Assembly (NCBI GenBank): GCA_040414495.1
Contig: JBEDUI010000007.1
Span: 1 to 55,535 of the forward strand
Direction: 5' to 3'
Source of the DNA: DATAVB01 sp040414495
Lineage (GTDB): Bacteria > Actinomycetota > Actinomycetes > Mycobacteriales > QHCD01
DNA length: 55,535 nucleotides
Below the pieces are notes generated by a model, which searched no databases, was not told where the DNA came from, and saw nothing but the letters and a program-made list of their open reading frames with translations. Position numbers and translations under genes: made by a program. Positions 39,804-47,706 of the stretch are shown here, piece after piece; the first letter of the stretch is position 1; every line of letters starts with the position of its first letter.

Positions 39804-40779
39804 CCGGCCCGGTCGAGCTGCGGATAACCAGTCGCGTCTCGAGTTCCACGACCGGCAACGGCTCCGGCGGAGTGCCGGAGAGCAACCGCAGCATGAGGTC
39901 GACCGCCATCGTGCCGGCTTCGGCACCGGGTACGTGAATGGAGGTCAGCGTCGGATATGCCATTCCGGACATAGGGCTGTCGTCGATGCCGATAATGCTG
40001 ACGTCGCGTCCGGCCTGCACGCCGTATTCGGTCAGCCGCGCCATCAGGCCCAGCGCGATCAGGTCGTCATACGCGATTACGGCCGTGCAGTCGCTGGTCC
40101 GGACCAGATCGGCCGCCCGCACGCCGGCCTGGATTTGCGGCTCGAACGGTCCGCGTACCTGCAATTGGACGCCGAATCGCTCGCAGGCGGCCGAAACCGC
40201 CGCCTGGCGTTGCTTGTTCGACCAGGAAAGTCGCGGCCCGCCGAGATAACAGATATTCCGGTGTCCCATGGCGGCCAGGTGCTGCACGGCCTGCTCGATG
40301 CCGTCGGAACTGTCGATCACGACCGACGCGGCACCATCGACGCGGCGGTTGACGAATACCACCGGCGCGAGCGCGACGAATTCCCCCAACTGCTCGGCCG
40401 GTGTGCGTGGCGAGATGAGAATCAGGCCGTCAACCTGTTTGCTCAACGTACGAGCCCGATCCAACTCGTCGCTGGCATGCTCGTCGGTGTCGACCAGCAA
40501 GACGGCCGATTCCTTCTGCCCGGCACGGGATTGCACCGCTTTGATGATGGGCGGGAAGAAGGGATTGGCGATGTCCGGCACAATCAGGCCGAGCATTCCG
40601 GTGCGGCCGATCGACAGCGAGCGGGCAACCGAATTCGGCGAATAACCCATTTCCCGGGCTGTCCGCCGGATGCGTTCTCTGGTCTGGGCGTTCACCTTTT
40701 CCGGATCAGACAGAGCCCGGGAGACAGTGGACGCGGATATGCCGCACGCCTGCGCGACGTCTGCGAGAGTGACCGCCAC
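39793..40779 (-). CDS. LacI family transcriptional repressor
   Basis: 328 residues. The HTH is VTLADVAQACGISASTVSRA and the hinge helix SPNSVARSLS, followed by the periplasmic-binding-like effector domain (GLIVPDIANPFFPPIIKAVQ, IGIDDSPMSGMAYPTLTSIH). The GTG at 40779 gives the standard N-terminus; the longer frame would run back over nagB. Two LacI-type boxes lie in the gap to nagB and two before the transporter operon, so it probably controls both. The inducer is likely a phosphorylated amino sugar (inference). Confidence 0.94.
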   Translation of the reverse strand: MAVTLADVAQACGISASTVSRALSDPEKVNAQTRERIRRTAREMGYSPNSVARSLSIGRTGMLGLIVPDIANPFFPPIIKAVQSRAGQKESAVLLVDTDEHASDELDRARTLSKQVDGLILISPRTPAEQLGEFVALAPVVFVNRRVDGAASVVIDSSDGIEQAVQHLAAMGHRNICYLGGPRLSWSNKQRQAAVSAACERFGVQLQVRGPFEPQIQAGVRAADLVRTSDCTAVIAYDDLIALGLMARLTEYGVQAGRDVSIIGIDDSPMSGMAYPTLTSIHVPGAEAGTMAVDLMLRLLSGTPPEPLPVVELETRLVIRSSTGPVRT

Positions 40780-40825
40780 GCGCGACCTCCGACATTGGAA
40801 CGGTACGACGCTCGGCATACTACCG

Positions 40826-40835
40826 CAAGCGATTG
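40826..40835. promoter_or_regulatory. LacI-type operator 3 (lacI/nagB gap)
   Basis: CAAGCGATTG, preceded by CG, is an exact 12-base match to the box at 30231-30242. It is 47 bp upstream of the lacI start, in position for autoregulation. Confidence 0.68.
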
Positions 40836-40891
40836 TCGTGAGTCTCCGAACACCAGTCAATCCGCCTATTAAGGCTGGACGTGTAGGATGA

Positions 40892-40901
40892 CAAGCGGTT
40901 G
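40892..40901. promoter_or_regulatory. LacI-type operator 4 (before nagB)
   Basis: CAAGCGGTTG keeps the CAAnCGnTTG pattern and is 66 bp from operator 3. It lies 49 bp before the nagB GTG and would overlap its promoter or start point. Confidence 0.6.
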
Positions 40902-40949
40902 CAGCCGTGTCAGCAATACCCCATGGAAAAGCAAAGAAGGGACGCCGAC

Positions 40950-41735
40950 GTGACAGCCCCCACCCCGACCTGGACGCGTGCCGCCGGATCACTGGCGGTC
41001 GAGGCACTAACCTCGCGGACCGATCTGGGCCGTGCCGCCGCGCTGCACACTGCTGAGGTGATCCGCCGTACCGTCGAGCGGCAGGGTAGTGCGCGCATCA
41101 TCATCGCCACCGGCAATTCCCAGCTGCCGTTCGTCGAGGCGCTGCGCGATATTGCGGGGGTGCCCTGGGACGCGGTGACGGTGTTTCACATGGACGAGTA
41201 CGTCGGCCTGCCGGCCGATCATTCGGCCAGTTTCCGACGGTGGATCAACGAACGCATCGAGGCGCCGTTCCATCCCGCGGCGGTGCATTACATCGAGGGC
41301 GACCGGCCCGATCCAGAGGCCGAGGCGCGGCGATACGAGGAATTGCTGCGTCAGGCGCCACTTGATCTGGTCTGCATGGGAATCGGGGAAAACGGCCACA
41401 TTGCCTTCAACGAGCCGTACCAGGCCGACTTCAGTGATCCGCAGTGGGCCCGGATTATCACGTTGGATGACGCGTCGCGTAAACAGCAGGTCGGCGAGGG
41501 ACATTTCCCGGATATCGAATCGGTGCCGCAACACGCGATCAGCCTGACCGTCCCGGCCCTGCTGGCACCGCGGCATATTCAGGTCGTAGCGCCGGAACGC
41601 CGTAAGGCAGAAGCCGTCCGCGCGACGCTCACGGACGAGATCAGTAACGCCTGCCCGGCAACGATTCTGCGCACGCAGGAGCGGGCCGTACTATTTCTGG
41701 ACGAGGAGTCCGCATCGCTGCTGCCGGCACAATAG
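40950..41735 (+). CDS. nagB: Glucosamine-6-phosphate deaminase
   Basis: 261 residues of the NagB/6-phosphogluconolactonase fold. IIIATGNSQLPFVEAL is the phosphate loop, FHMDEYVGLPADHSASFRRW holds the catalytic Asp, and MGIGENGHIAFNEP carries the ring-opening His region. It converts glucosamine-6-P to fructose-6-P and ammonia, the step after NagA. The GTG at 40950 has AGAAGGGA at good spacing; an ATG at 40923 would add nine residues. It is divergent from lacI with two operator boxes between. Confidence 0.93.
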   Translation: MTAPTPTWTRAAGSLAVEALTSRTDLGRAAALHTAEVIRRTVERQGSARIIIATGNSQLPFVEALRDIAGVPWDAVTVFHMDEYVGLPADHSASFRRWINERIEAPFHPAAVHYIEGDRPDPEAEARRYEELLRQAPLDLVCMGIGENGHIAFNEPYQADFSDPQWARIITLDDASRKQQVGEGHFPDIESVPQHAISLTVPALLAPRHIQVVAPERRKAEAVRATLTDEISNACPATILRTQERAVLFLDEESASLLPAQ

Positions 41736-41743
41736 CCGCTGGC

Positions 41744-42202
41744 TCAACGGCTCCGACGGACCCAACGAATAACAGCCCACGCCAGTTCGGTGGCGCAACT
41801 GAGGAGTAGCACCAGTAGGCTCAACCACTCGGCCCGCCCCGGTGCGTCAGTGGTCAACGTTTCGCTGAGCGATTGGTTGGGCAGGAACAGCACGCCCATG
41901 ATGGTCACCGCCACGAAGCAGGCGACGAACGAGAACGCCGGAGCGACGAGTGGCCGCAGCAGCAGCCACCGTCCGGCCGGGCGCTTCGCCAGCCGCCAGG
42001 CGAGCCCGACGCCGCCAACGAGGCTGAAGGCCAGCCAGCCGTAATTGGTTGTGCTGAACCCCTCGATGCCGGCGAAGTTGAAGCGCCGAAATCCGCCGAT
42101 GATCAAGTCCACAATTACCGCGGCGATGATCGCGGCCAGCCACGGCCACTTCCGCAGCACCGTAATCCGTTCGTACGGGGTCACCGTCGTATCCCTGCTC
42201 AT
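41744..42202 (-). CDS. Small four-helix membrane protein, unknown function
   Basis: 152 residues. Four hydrophobic segments are visible (WLAAIIAAVIVDLIIGGF, YGWLAFSLVGGVGLAW, LVAPAFSFVACFVAVTIMGV and LSLLVLLLSCATELAWAV). No recognised domain. GGAGGT lies seven bases before the ATG at 42202. It is divergent from padR across 81 bp with a small palindrome, so PadR may repress it. It is convergent with nagB. Confidence 0.82.
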   Translation of the reverse strand: MSRDTTVTPYERITVLRKWPWLAAIIAAVIVDLIIGGFRRFNFAGIEGFSTTNYGWLAFSLVGGVGLAWRLAKRPAGRWLLLRPLVAPAFSFVACFVAVTIMGVLFLPNQSLSETLTTDAPGRAEWLSLLVLLLSCATELAWAVIRWVRRSR

Positions 42203-42251
42203 GCTGAGCACCTCCGCTGACCAATAGGTTGTGCACCGACATATCGACAGC

Positions 42252-42261
42252 CTACATGTAG
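42252..42261. promoter_or_regulatory. Short palindrome upstream of padR
   Basis: CTACATGTAG is a perfect 10-bp palindrome 22 bp before the padR start, in the divergent gap. PadR sites usually have ATGT/ACAT halves, which this shares. Its short length keeps confidence low. Confidence 0.4.
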
Positions 42262-42283
42262 CGGGGCGACGTAAGATGGCGGA

Positions 42284-42613
42284 ATGAACTCGGACGTCGT
42301 TCGCGGGCACCTGGATTCGATGATCCTCGCGGTCCTCGAGGAGGAACCGCTGCACGGCTATTTGGTGATGGAGGCGCTGCAACGCCGTAGTGGTGGGGCG
42401 TTGGATTTCTCCACTGGTACGATCTACCCCGCGTTACGCCGTCTGGAGCGATCCGGCTACGTACGCGGCGAGTGGGCGACGGTGACCGGCCGGAAACGGC
42501 GGACCTACCGGCTGACCGGTGCTGGCCGACGTGCTCTTGCGTCCGAACGATCGGCTTGGGTCGATTTCAGCGCCGTTGTCGACGGCGTTCTGCGGCCGGG
42601 CCGACAGTCCTAA
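42284..42613 (+). CDS. PadR family regulator
   Basis: 109 residues, short PadR type: LDSMILAVLEEEPLHGYLVM, EALQRRSGGALDFSTGTIYP and ALRRLERSGYVRGEWATVTG make the winged helix, and a C-terminal helix gives the dimer. Short PadR proteins are usually encoded beside the membrane genes they repress; here a convergent HAAS-type permease gene (4-bp overlap) and a divergent membrane protein flank it. Confidence 0.93.
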   Translation: MNSDVVRGHLDSMILAVLEEEPLHGYLVMEALQRRSGGALDFSTGTIYPALRRLERSGYVRGEWATVTGRKRRTYRLTGAGRRALASERSAWVDFSAVVDGVLRPGRQS

Positions 42614-43278
42614 GGGGATGGATCCCTAAGGGATACGACCAGGCGGCAGCGATAGCCGGAGTGCGCCACGCTCGCCATCGGAAGCAATAGGAACGCCAGC
42701 GACCAGGGTAATCCGATGCTCAGGTCCAAGATGGACCCGGCCCGCGGCGCGACGAACCCGAGAATTACACAAAGGACGGTCAGAGTTCCGGCGACCGCCA
42801 AGGCAAACGCGCCCGTGGCCCGGATGACCTGCGGACCGGCGCAGCCCAGCCGCCGACCTCCAATTCCACACGCGACAGTTGCGACCAGCGAGCCGACCAG
42901 CGCCGCTGCGCCGAACCAACCCACCGTTTCGCTGAGAATCGCGGCTGCCGGCGTCGGATTGCCGACCGGCCCGGGCCGGACCATCGGCCACACGGTATTC
43001 CAGGCCGCCGCTTGGGCGATCATCACGAAGAACAGGAAAAGTGCGGTGCGACGGCCCTGCGAAAACGCCAACTCGGTTTGATAATCCGGACCGACCTTGT
43101 CCACCGGGCCGAACTCGGCGATGGCCTGCGCTTGCGCTGCCGACGGGATCAGACCGTCGCGTTCGTAGGCATGGGCGGTGTCAACCAGCGCGTCTCGCGC
43201 CTCGGCGAGCAGGTCGGCCTTGACCCGCCGCGGACCCCGCAGGCTTCGGCTCAATTCCTCGATATATGTGTCGATCAC
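42610..43278 (-). CDS. Membrane protein with HAAS-type (permease prefix) domain
   Basis: 222 residues. The N-terminal cytoplasmic part (IDTYIEELSRSLRGPRRVKA, DLLAEARDALVDTAHAYERD, QAIAEFGPVDKVGPDYQTEL) is the HAAS/permease-prefix helical domain that often accompanies PadR. Four membrane segments follow from about residue 78. The role is unknown, probably a membrane stress or lipid-related function under PadR control. It overlaps padR by 4 bp, convergent. Confidence 0.85.
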   Translation of the reverse strand: MIDTYIEELSRSLRGPRRVKADLLAEARDALVDTAHAYERDGLIPSAAQAQAIAEFGPVDKVGPDYQTELAFSQGRRTALFLFFVMIAQAAAWNTVWPMVRPGPVGNPTPAAAILSETVGWFGAAALVGSLVATVACGIGGRRLGCAGPQVIRATGAFALAVAGTLTVLCVILGFVAPRAGSILDLSIGLPWSLAFLLLPMASVAHSGYRCRLVVSLRDPSP

Positions 43279-43344
43279 GTCGCTGCCCTATCCGTGTCGT
43301 CCCCCACGCCAGGGTAACCGTTTGTACGGCCGCTGGGCGATTCC

Positions 43345-43923
43345 CTATTGCGCCGCTCGGAGCTCGTAGATGACCTCGCCGTGCTCGGTGCCGGGCAGCG
43401 GGTTATCCCAGTGCAGATGAATGGTGCGGGTGTGGCGGAATCCCAGACGTTCCAGCACTCGTCGCGAGCCGTTGTTCACAAACATCGTCGTGGCGACCGC
43501 GAGCTTGACACCGTACGAATGGAACGCTAGATCGATTACGGCCCGGGCAGCTTCGGTCGCATAGCCATGACCCCATTGCCTGCGGGTCAGGCGATAACCG
43601 ATCTCGACGGTGTCCGCGTCGTCGGTCGGCGACTTGGTCCACGGCTCGTCCGCGGAGTCGGACAGGATGACCGGGTGTAGTCCGATCCGGCCGACGAAGG
43701 CGCCCGCGTGCGTTTCGGCGGCCCAGTAGCCGTATTCGCGGTATTGGTCGTATTCGGCCAGGAGTTCCGGCAGCGTTTCGGTCTGGATCCGGTGTGCGTC
43801 CCACGTTCCGTCGTCGATGTAGCGCATCACCGTTGGATCGCCGTACAGCGTCAGCAGATTGTCGACATCGGGCATTTCGAACCGACGTAACCGCAGCCGT
43901 TCCGTACGTAAAATCTCCTGCAT
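43345..43923 (-). CDS. GNAT acetyltransferase (RimJ/RimL-like)
   Basis: 192 residues. LRTERLRLRRFEMPDVDNLL opens the RimJ/RimL-like domain; VEIGYRLTRRQWGHGYATEA (motif A, with RxxGxG/A as RQWGHGYA) and VNNGSRRVLERLGFRHTRT (motif B) complete it. It transfers acetyl groups to an amine, whether of a small molecule or a protein N-terminus is unknown. The ATG at 43923 gives the normal N-terminus; the longer frame upstream has no family similarity. Confidence 0.93.
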   Translation of the reverse strand: MQEILRTERLRLRRFEMPDVDNLLTLYGDPTVMRYIDDGTWDAHRIQTETLPELLAEYDQYREYGYWAAETHAGAFVGRIGLHPVILSDSADEPWTKSPTDDADTVEIGYRLTRRQWGHGYATEAARAVIDLAFHSYGVKLAVATTMFVNNGSRRVLERLGFRHTRTIHLHWDNPLPGTEHGEVIYELRAAQ

Positions 43924-44012
43924 ACCCTGTGCGTACGCCGTGGTTCGGCGACGGTCAACGGCATTTAACGCATACGTTGGACAGCGAGGGCGCCGCACTG
44001 GCATAGTTGCGG

Positions 44013-44107
44013 GGCCGGGGATCTACCCCTGAGGAGGTGAGCCGTCATGTCCAATTCCCATGCGGTGCTGCCTCCCAAAGCGCTTACCCCGGCCGATTAA
44101 TCCGGGG
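44013..44107 (+). promoter_or_regulatory. Possible leader-ORF attenuator of the ABC exporter
   Basis: Three segments can pair in two exclusive ways. A is GGCCGGGG (44013-44020), B is CCCCGGCC (44087-44094) and C is CCGGGG (44102-44107). A pairs with B over 8 bp, or B (CCCCGG) pairs with C over 6 bp with a nine-base loop containing the stop codon of the 17-codon leader. A small hairpin GGGG/CCCC (44017-44029) sits just before the leader's ribosome site. Ribosome position on the leader would choose between structures. It is seen in sequence only. Confidence 0.5.
44047..44100 (+). CDS. 17-codon leader peptide before an ABC exporter
   Basis: MSNSHAVLPPKALTPAD then TAA. A strong ribosome site GAGGAGG (44031-44037) is nine bases before the ATG and cannot serve the exporter itself, whose start is at 44142. 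The peptide carries a Pro-Pro pair, which can slow ribosomes. A candidate -35 TTGGAC (43977) and -10-like GCATAG (44001) lie upstream. It may be a regulatory leader or a tiny precursor peptide; no modification enzymes are nearby. Confidence 0.6.
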   Translation: MSNSHAVLPPKALTPAD

Positions 44108-44141
44108 CCTCGCCGCAACTTATGCGGGATCGAGGCTTCGT

Positions 44142-45938
44142 ATGGATTCTGGCGTGGCTCGTGCCGTGCTACCGCGTTTGGCGCGGGATTTACGGCCCTA
44201 TCGGCGATCGCTGGTCGGATACTGCTGCATTCTGATAATCGCTGCCTGCTCAGGTGTTGCCGCTCCGTTGGTGACGCGCCGCTTGATCGATCATGGTCTG
44301 CGTACGCATTCCGCATCGACCGTGTTGATCTACGGCATCGTGCTGATGGTGGTCGGTGTGATTGGCGCCGTCGCGTCCGCAAGTGCCACCGCCTGGGGGA
44401 TGATCGTGGGAACGCGGATGGTGCTGGACCTACGGACACGGCTGTACGAACATTTGCAGACGCTGCCGTTTGCGTTCTATACCCGTGTTCCCGCCGGCGC
44501 GTTGCAGAGCCGCATCAGCGTAGAGGTGTACGAGGCACAGGATCTGGTGAAGCTCGTATTCGGCGCACCAGCCGCGAATAGCGTGGCGCTCATTGCGGCC
44601 GTGGCGGCGATGGCGACGATCAGTCCACTGGTGACGGCGATCGCGCTGGCTGCGGCAATTCCGTTGTTGCCGCCATTGCGGTGGTGCGGCCGCAGGGTAC
44701 ATGCGCTGGCCCGAGCACAAGCGCAGGCTAACCGTGATGTCTCGGCTTATCTGGCCGAACGACTCAACGTCGGCGGGGCATTGCTGCGGCTCCTTTTCGG
44801 ACACCGCGAGCAGGATCTCGCTGGCGTCCGCGAGCGCATGGATCGCACGTACGAGGCGACCGCAGCGCGCAATCTGACGTTCGCGCGATCAGCCGTCGTA
44901 CTGGGCTCGTTCAGTGCGATCGGAGTCGGCGTTGTCTATCTGGTCGGTGGTTGGCGTACCACGACCGGCTCGCTCACTGTCGGATCGGTGGTCGCCTTGG
45001 CCGGTCTGGTTGCTGTGCTGTATTCCCCGATGGTCAGCCTGGCGACGAGCGGAATCAACATCGGCGGCGGCCTGGTCGCGTTCGAACGCGTCTACGAACT
45101 GCTCGACTTTCCTTCCGTGGTAGGCGATCCAGTACGCCCGATTCCACTGGCGCGGCCGACATCCACGATCGAATTTCGATCGGTGTCTTTCCGCTATCCG
45201 GGCTTTTATGAGTCCGCGCCGGCGTCCTTATTGGACAATTCGGCCGACGAGGTGGCGGCCCGCTGGGCGCTCCAGGACGTATCGTTCGCCACCGTCGCCG
45301 GCGGCACAACCGCGATCGTAGGGGCGACGGGCGCGGGCAAGTCCACTGTGGCCAGTTTGATCTGTCGGCTCTATGACCCGACCGAAGGCGGCGTATATCT
45401 GGACGGAATCGACCTGCGCCGCCTCTCGCTCAGCGATCTGCACGCTGCGGTCGGGATGGTCACCCAGGACGCGCACCTGCTCAACGACACCCTCGCGGCC
45501 AACCTCCGCCTTGCCGCGCCAGAGGCATCCGACGCCGAATTACGCGCGACCTGTGCGCAAGCCGCGCTGACCGACGTACTCGACCGAATGCCCGACGGCC
45601 TGAATACCATCATGGGCGACCGAGGTTATCGCCTTTCCGGCGGTGAAAGGCAACGTGTTGCGCTGGCGCGCGTATTGCTGGCGGGGCCGGACATCATTGT
45701 TCTGGACGAAGCGACCGCGCACCTGGACACCGAAACCGAACAGGCCATCACCGCGGCGCTGCGGGTCGGCCTGGAAGCCCGCACCCGAATTGTGATTGCC
45801 CATCGGCTCTCCACGATCCTGCACGCCGACCAGATCCTCGTACTGGATGACGGCCGGCTTATCGAGCGCGGAACCCACGAATCTCTGCTCAAACATGGCA
45901 CCAGATATCGCCGGTTATATATGGCGAGCGTCCCTTAG
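44142..45938 (+). CDS. ABC exporter, fused membrane and ATPase domains
   Basis: 598 residues. Six membrane helices (about 20-310) precede an ATPase with Walker A VGATGAGKST, a Q-loop region (MVTQDAHLLNDTLAANLRLA), signature LSGGERQRVALA, Walker B IIVLDEA and an H-loop AHRLST. It is a B-type half-transporter for export and probably homodimeric. An insertion (YESAPASLLDNSADEVAARW) lies at the start of the ATPase domain between two strands. The ATG at 44142 has GAGG six bases upstream. Expression is probably governed by the leader region at 44013-44107. Confidence 0.93.
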   Translation: MDSGVARAVLPRLARDLRPYRRSLVGYCCILIIAACSGVAAPLVTRRLIDHGLRTHSASTVLIYGIVLMVVGVIGAVASASATAWGMIVGTRMVLDLRTRLYEHLQTLPFAFYTRVPAGALQSRISVEVYEAQDLVKLVFGAPAANSVALIAAVAAMATISPLVTAIALAAAIPLLPPLRWCGRRVHALARAQAQANRDVSAYLAERLNVGGALLRLLFGHREQDLAGVRERMDRTYEATAARNLTFARSAVVLGSFSAIGVGVVYLVGGWRTTTGSLTVGSVVALAGLVAVLYSPMVSLATSGINIGGGLVAFERVYELLDFPSVVGDPVRPIPLARPTSTIEFRSVSFRYPGFYESAPASLLDNSADEVAARWALQDVSFATVAGGTTAIVGATGAGKSTVASLICRLYDPTEGGVYLDGIDLRRLSLSDLHAAVGMVTQDAHLLNDTLAANLRLAAPEASDAELRATCAQAALTDVLDRMPDGLNTIMGDRGYRLSGGERQRVALARVLLAGPDIIVLDEATAHLDTETEQAITAALRVGLEARTRIVIAHRLSTILHADQILVLDDGRLIERGTHESLLKHGTRYRRLYMASVP

Positions 45939-45971
45939 CATTGAGCTGAATCGACGCAGACAGGGGAGAAC

Positions 45972-46715
45972 ATGACGCTGACAGCTGTGGTCCGTACGAG
46001 GAAACTCGCCGACGAAGGCGGTGCACGAGAGTGGCGGATCGCCGACACTGCCACAGAAGTGTCGCCGGCGCAGACAGCGGTCATTCTGTGCGATGTCTGG
46101 GACCGGCACTGGTGTCCAACCGCTCAGAAGCGGTTGGAGGTCATGGTTCCGGGCATGAATCGTCTTGTGGCATACCTCCGAAATCAGGGGTTGCTCATTG
46201 CGCATGCCCCATCCGAGACGATGGGTTATTACGCGGACAATCCGGCGCGGCAGCGGGTGCTGACCAACGGCCCGGTCGAATTGGTCGCACCGGAGACGGT
46301 GAAAACACCGGAACTGCCGGTCCAGGTTGGAGCCACGGAAGGATGTGACTCGGCCTCGACGGTGGTCCCCGCGGCGGTGTGGACGCGCCAGCATTCAGGA
46401 ATCCACATTGATGACGAGCGGGATTTGATCTCTGACGACGGACCCGAGCTGGCGCAAGCCTTTCGGAGCAAGGGGATCTCCACTGTCCTGATCATGGGCG
46501 TTCACACGAATATGTGTATCTTGAACCGCTCGTTCGGAATCCGAGCACTGGTCGGTTACGGATTTCGTACGGTGCTCATCCGCGACCTGACCGACGCCAT
46601 GTATGACCCGGCCGATCCGCCGTACGTCAGCCATGATGAGGGAACCCGGCTCCTCGTCGAATACATCGAGAAATTCCTCTGCGGCACGACGGTCGGCGCG
46701 GATCTACTTACGTGA
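45972..46715 (+). CDS. Isochorismatase-like cysteine hydrolase
   Basis: 247 residues with the intact triad: Asp in AVILCDVWDRHWC, a Lys or equivalent in the middle region and the nucleophile Cys in IMGVHTNMCILNRSFG. It is a longer relative of nicotinamidase/ureido-type hydrolases. AGGGGAG precedes the ATG, 33 bp after the ABC exporter stop, so it probably shares that transcript. Its substrate is unknown. Confidence 0.9.
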   Translation: MTLTAVVRTRKLADEGGAREWRIADTATEVSPAQTAVILCDVWDRHWCPTAQKRLEVMVPGMNRLVAYLRNQGLLIAHAPSETMGYYADNPARQRVLTNGPVELVAPETVKTPELPVQVGATEGCDSASTVVPAAVWTRQHSGIHIDDERDLISDDGPELAQAFRSKGISTVLIMGVHTNMCILNRSFGIRALVGYGFRTVLIRDLTDAMYDPADPPYVSHDEGTRLLVEYIEKFLCGTTVGADLLT

Positions 46716-46890
46716 CAATGACGTTCACCAGCGTGGTGGCCGCACGACCACACGATCGGGCGTGCGACCATCCAGCTGTCGCGAAATCGACGCTATTGCG
46801 CGGGATTCCAGCTCGCGCCGACGATGCTGGTGAGCTCATCTAGTTCTCGCGCCGGCGGTCGCACGGTCGATAACCACAGGGTTGGTTGTA

Positions 46891-47598
46891 TTACCAGGTA
46901 ATTTGTCCGTTGGCTTCGAAGAATCCGCCGGTGGGGCCGTCGGGGTCGACCTGGGCCATGCGAACGATGATCGCCGCGCCCTCTTCGACGGTCTGGGTGC
47001 CAGCGTGGAAGTTCAGATCGGTATTGGTAAAGCCGGGGTCGATGGCGTTGATCCGAAAACCGGGGAATGCCTTGGCGTACTGGATTGTGAGCATATTGAC
47101 CGCGGCCTTCGAGGACGGATAGGCAACGTCGGGATAGAAATGCGTCGGTGAGTCCGGGTTGGCCAGATCCCGCGCGAGCCCCAGACCGCTGCTGACGTTG
47201 ACCACAACCGGAGCGGCGGACCGTTGCAGCAGAGGCAGGAACGCGTGCAGCATTCGGATCTGTCCGACCACATTGGTCTCGAATACGCTGCGCGCGAGAT
47301 CGGCCGTCACTTCGCTGACCGGTATGAAACCGCCGTCGGCTTTGCGCGGCTCGATTCCGGCATTGTTGATCAGCACGTCCAGGCCGCCGTCGGCCTCGAT
47401 CGTCTTGGCCGCTGCCTCGACCGACGCGTCGTCGGTTACGTCCAGCTGGACAAAGCGTGCTCCTAGTTGGTCGGCGGCGGCTCGTCCGCGTTCGGGATTC
47501 CGGGCGCCGACGTACACGGTGTGGCCGGCTGCCAGGAGCTGACGGGCGGTCTCGAAGCCCAGGCCCTTGTTCGCCCCGGTGATGAGGGTGGTGGTCAT
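46891..47598 (-). CDS. Short-chain dehydrogenase/reductase
   Basis: 235-residue classical SDR. Cofactor motif TGANKGLG (residues 7-14), NNAG near 77-80, catalytic Ser in VNVSSG, and AYPSSKAA holding the YxxxK pair. NADP(H) preference is suggested by the basic NPERGR after strand 2. Two dyads lie upstream (47616 and 47666) but no regulator gene is adjacent. The 175-bp gap to the convergent hydrolase holds only a weak CGCACG/CGTGCG dyad. Confidence 0.94.
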   Translation of the reverse strand: MTTTLITGANKGLGFETARQLLAAGHTVYVGARNPERGRAAADQLGARFVQLDVTDDASVEAAAKTIEADGGLDVLINNAGIEPRKADGGFIPVSEVTADLARSVFETNVVGQIRMLHAFLPLLQRSAAPVVVNVSSGLGLARDLANPDSPTHFYPDVAYPSSKAAVNMLTIQYAKAFPGFRINAIDPGFTNTDLNFHAGTQTVEEGAAIIVRMAQVDPDGPTGGFFEANGQITW

Positions 47599-47615
47599 GT
47601 GTGGTTCCCTCCCAC

Positions 47616-47635
47616 GTAACTAACCAGATAGTTAC
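47616..47635. promoter_or_regulatory. Inverted repeat upstream of the SDR gene
   Basis: GTAACTA, six bases, then TAGTTAC form a perfect 7-bp inverted repeat starting 18 bp before the SDR ATG. The AACTA/TAGTT halves are like many TetR- and HxlR-bound sites. The regulator is not adjacent. Confidence 0.62.
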
Positions 47636-47665
47636 ACAGTACGCCGACGGCGAAGGAAGGCAACA

Positions 47666-47679
47666 GTTAGCTAGCTAAC
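47666..47679. promoter_or_regulatory. Second palindrome upstream of the SDR gene
   Basis: GTTAGCTAGCTAAC is a perfect 14-bp palindrome whose GTTAG/CTAAC ends resemble the halves of the dyad at 47616. The centres are 47 bp apart. It probably binds the same unknown regulator. Confidence 0.55.
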
Positions 47680-47706
47680 AGCGTCGAGTGTGTCAGTATT
47701 TGCGGC

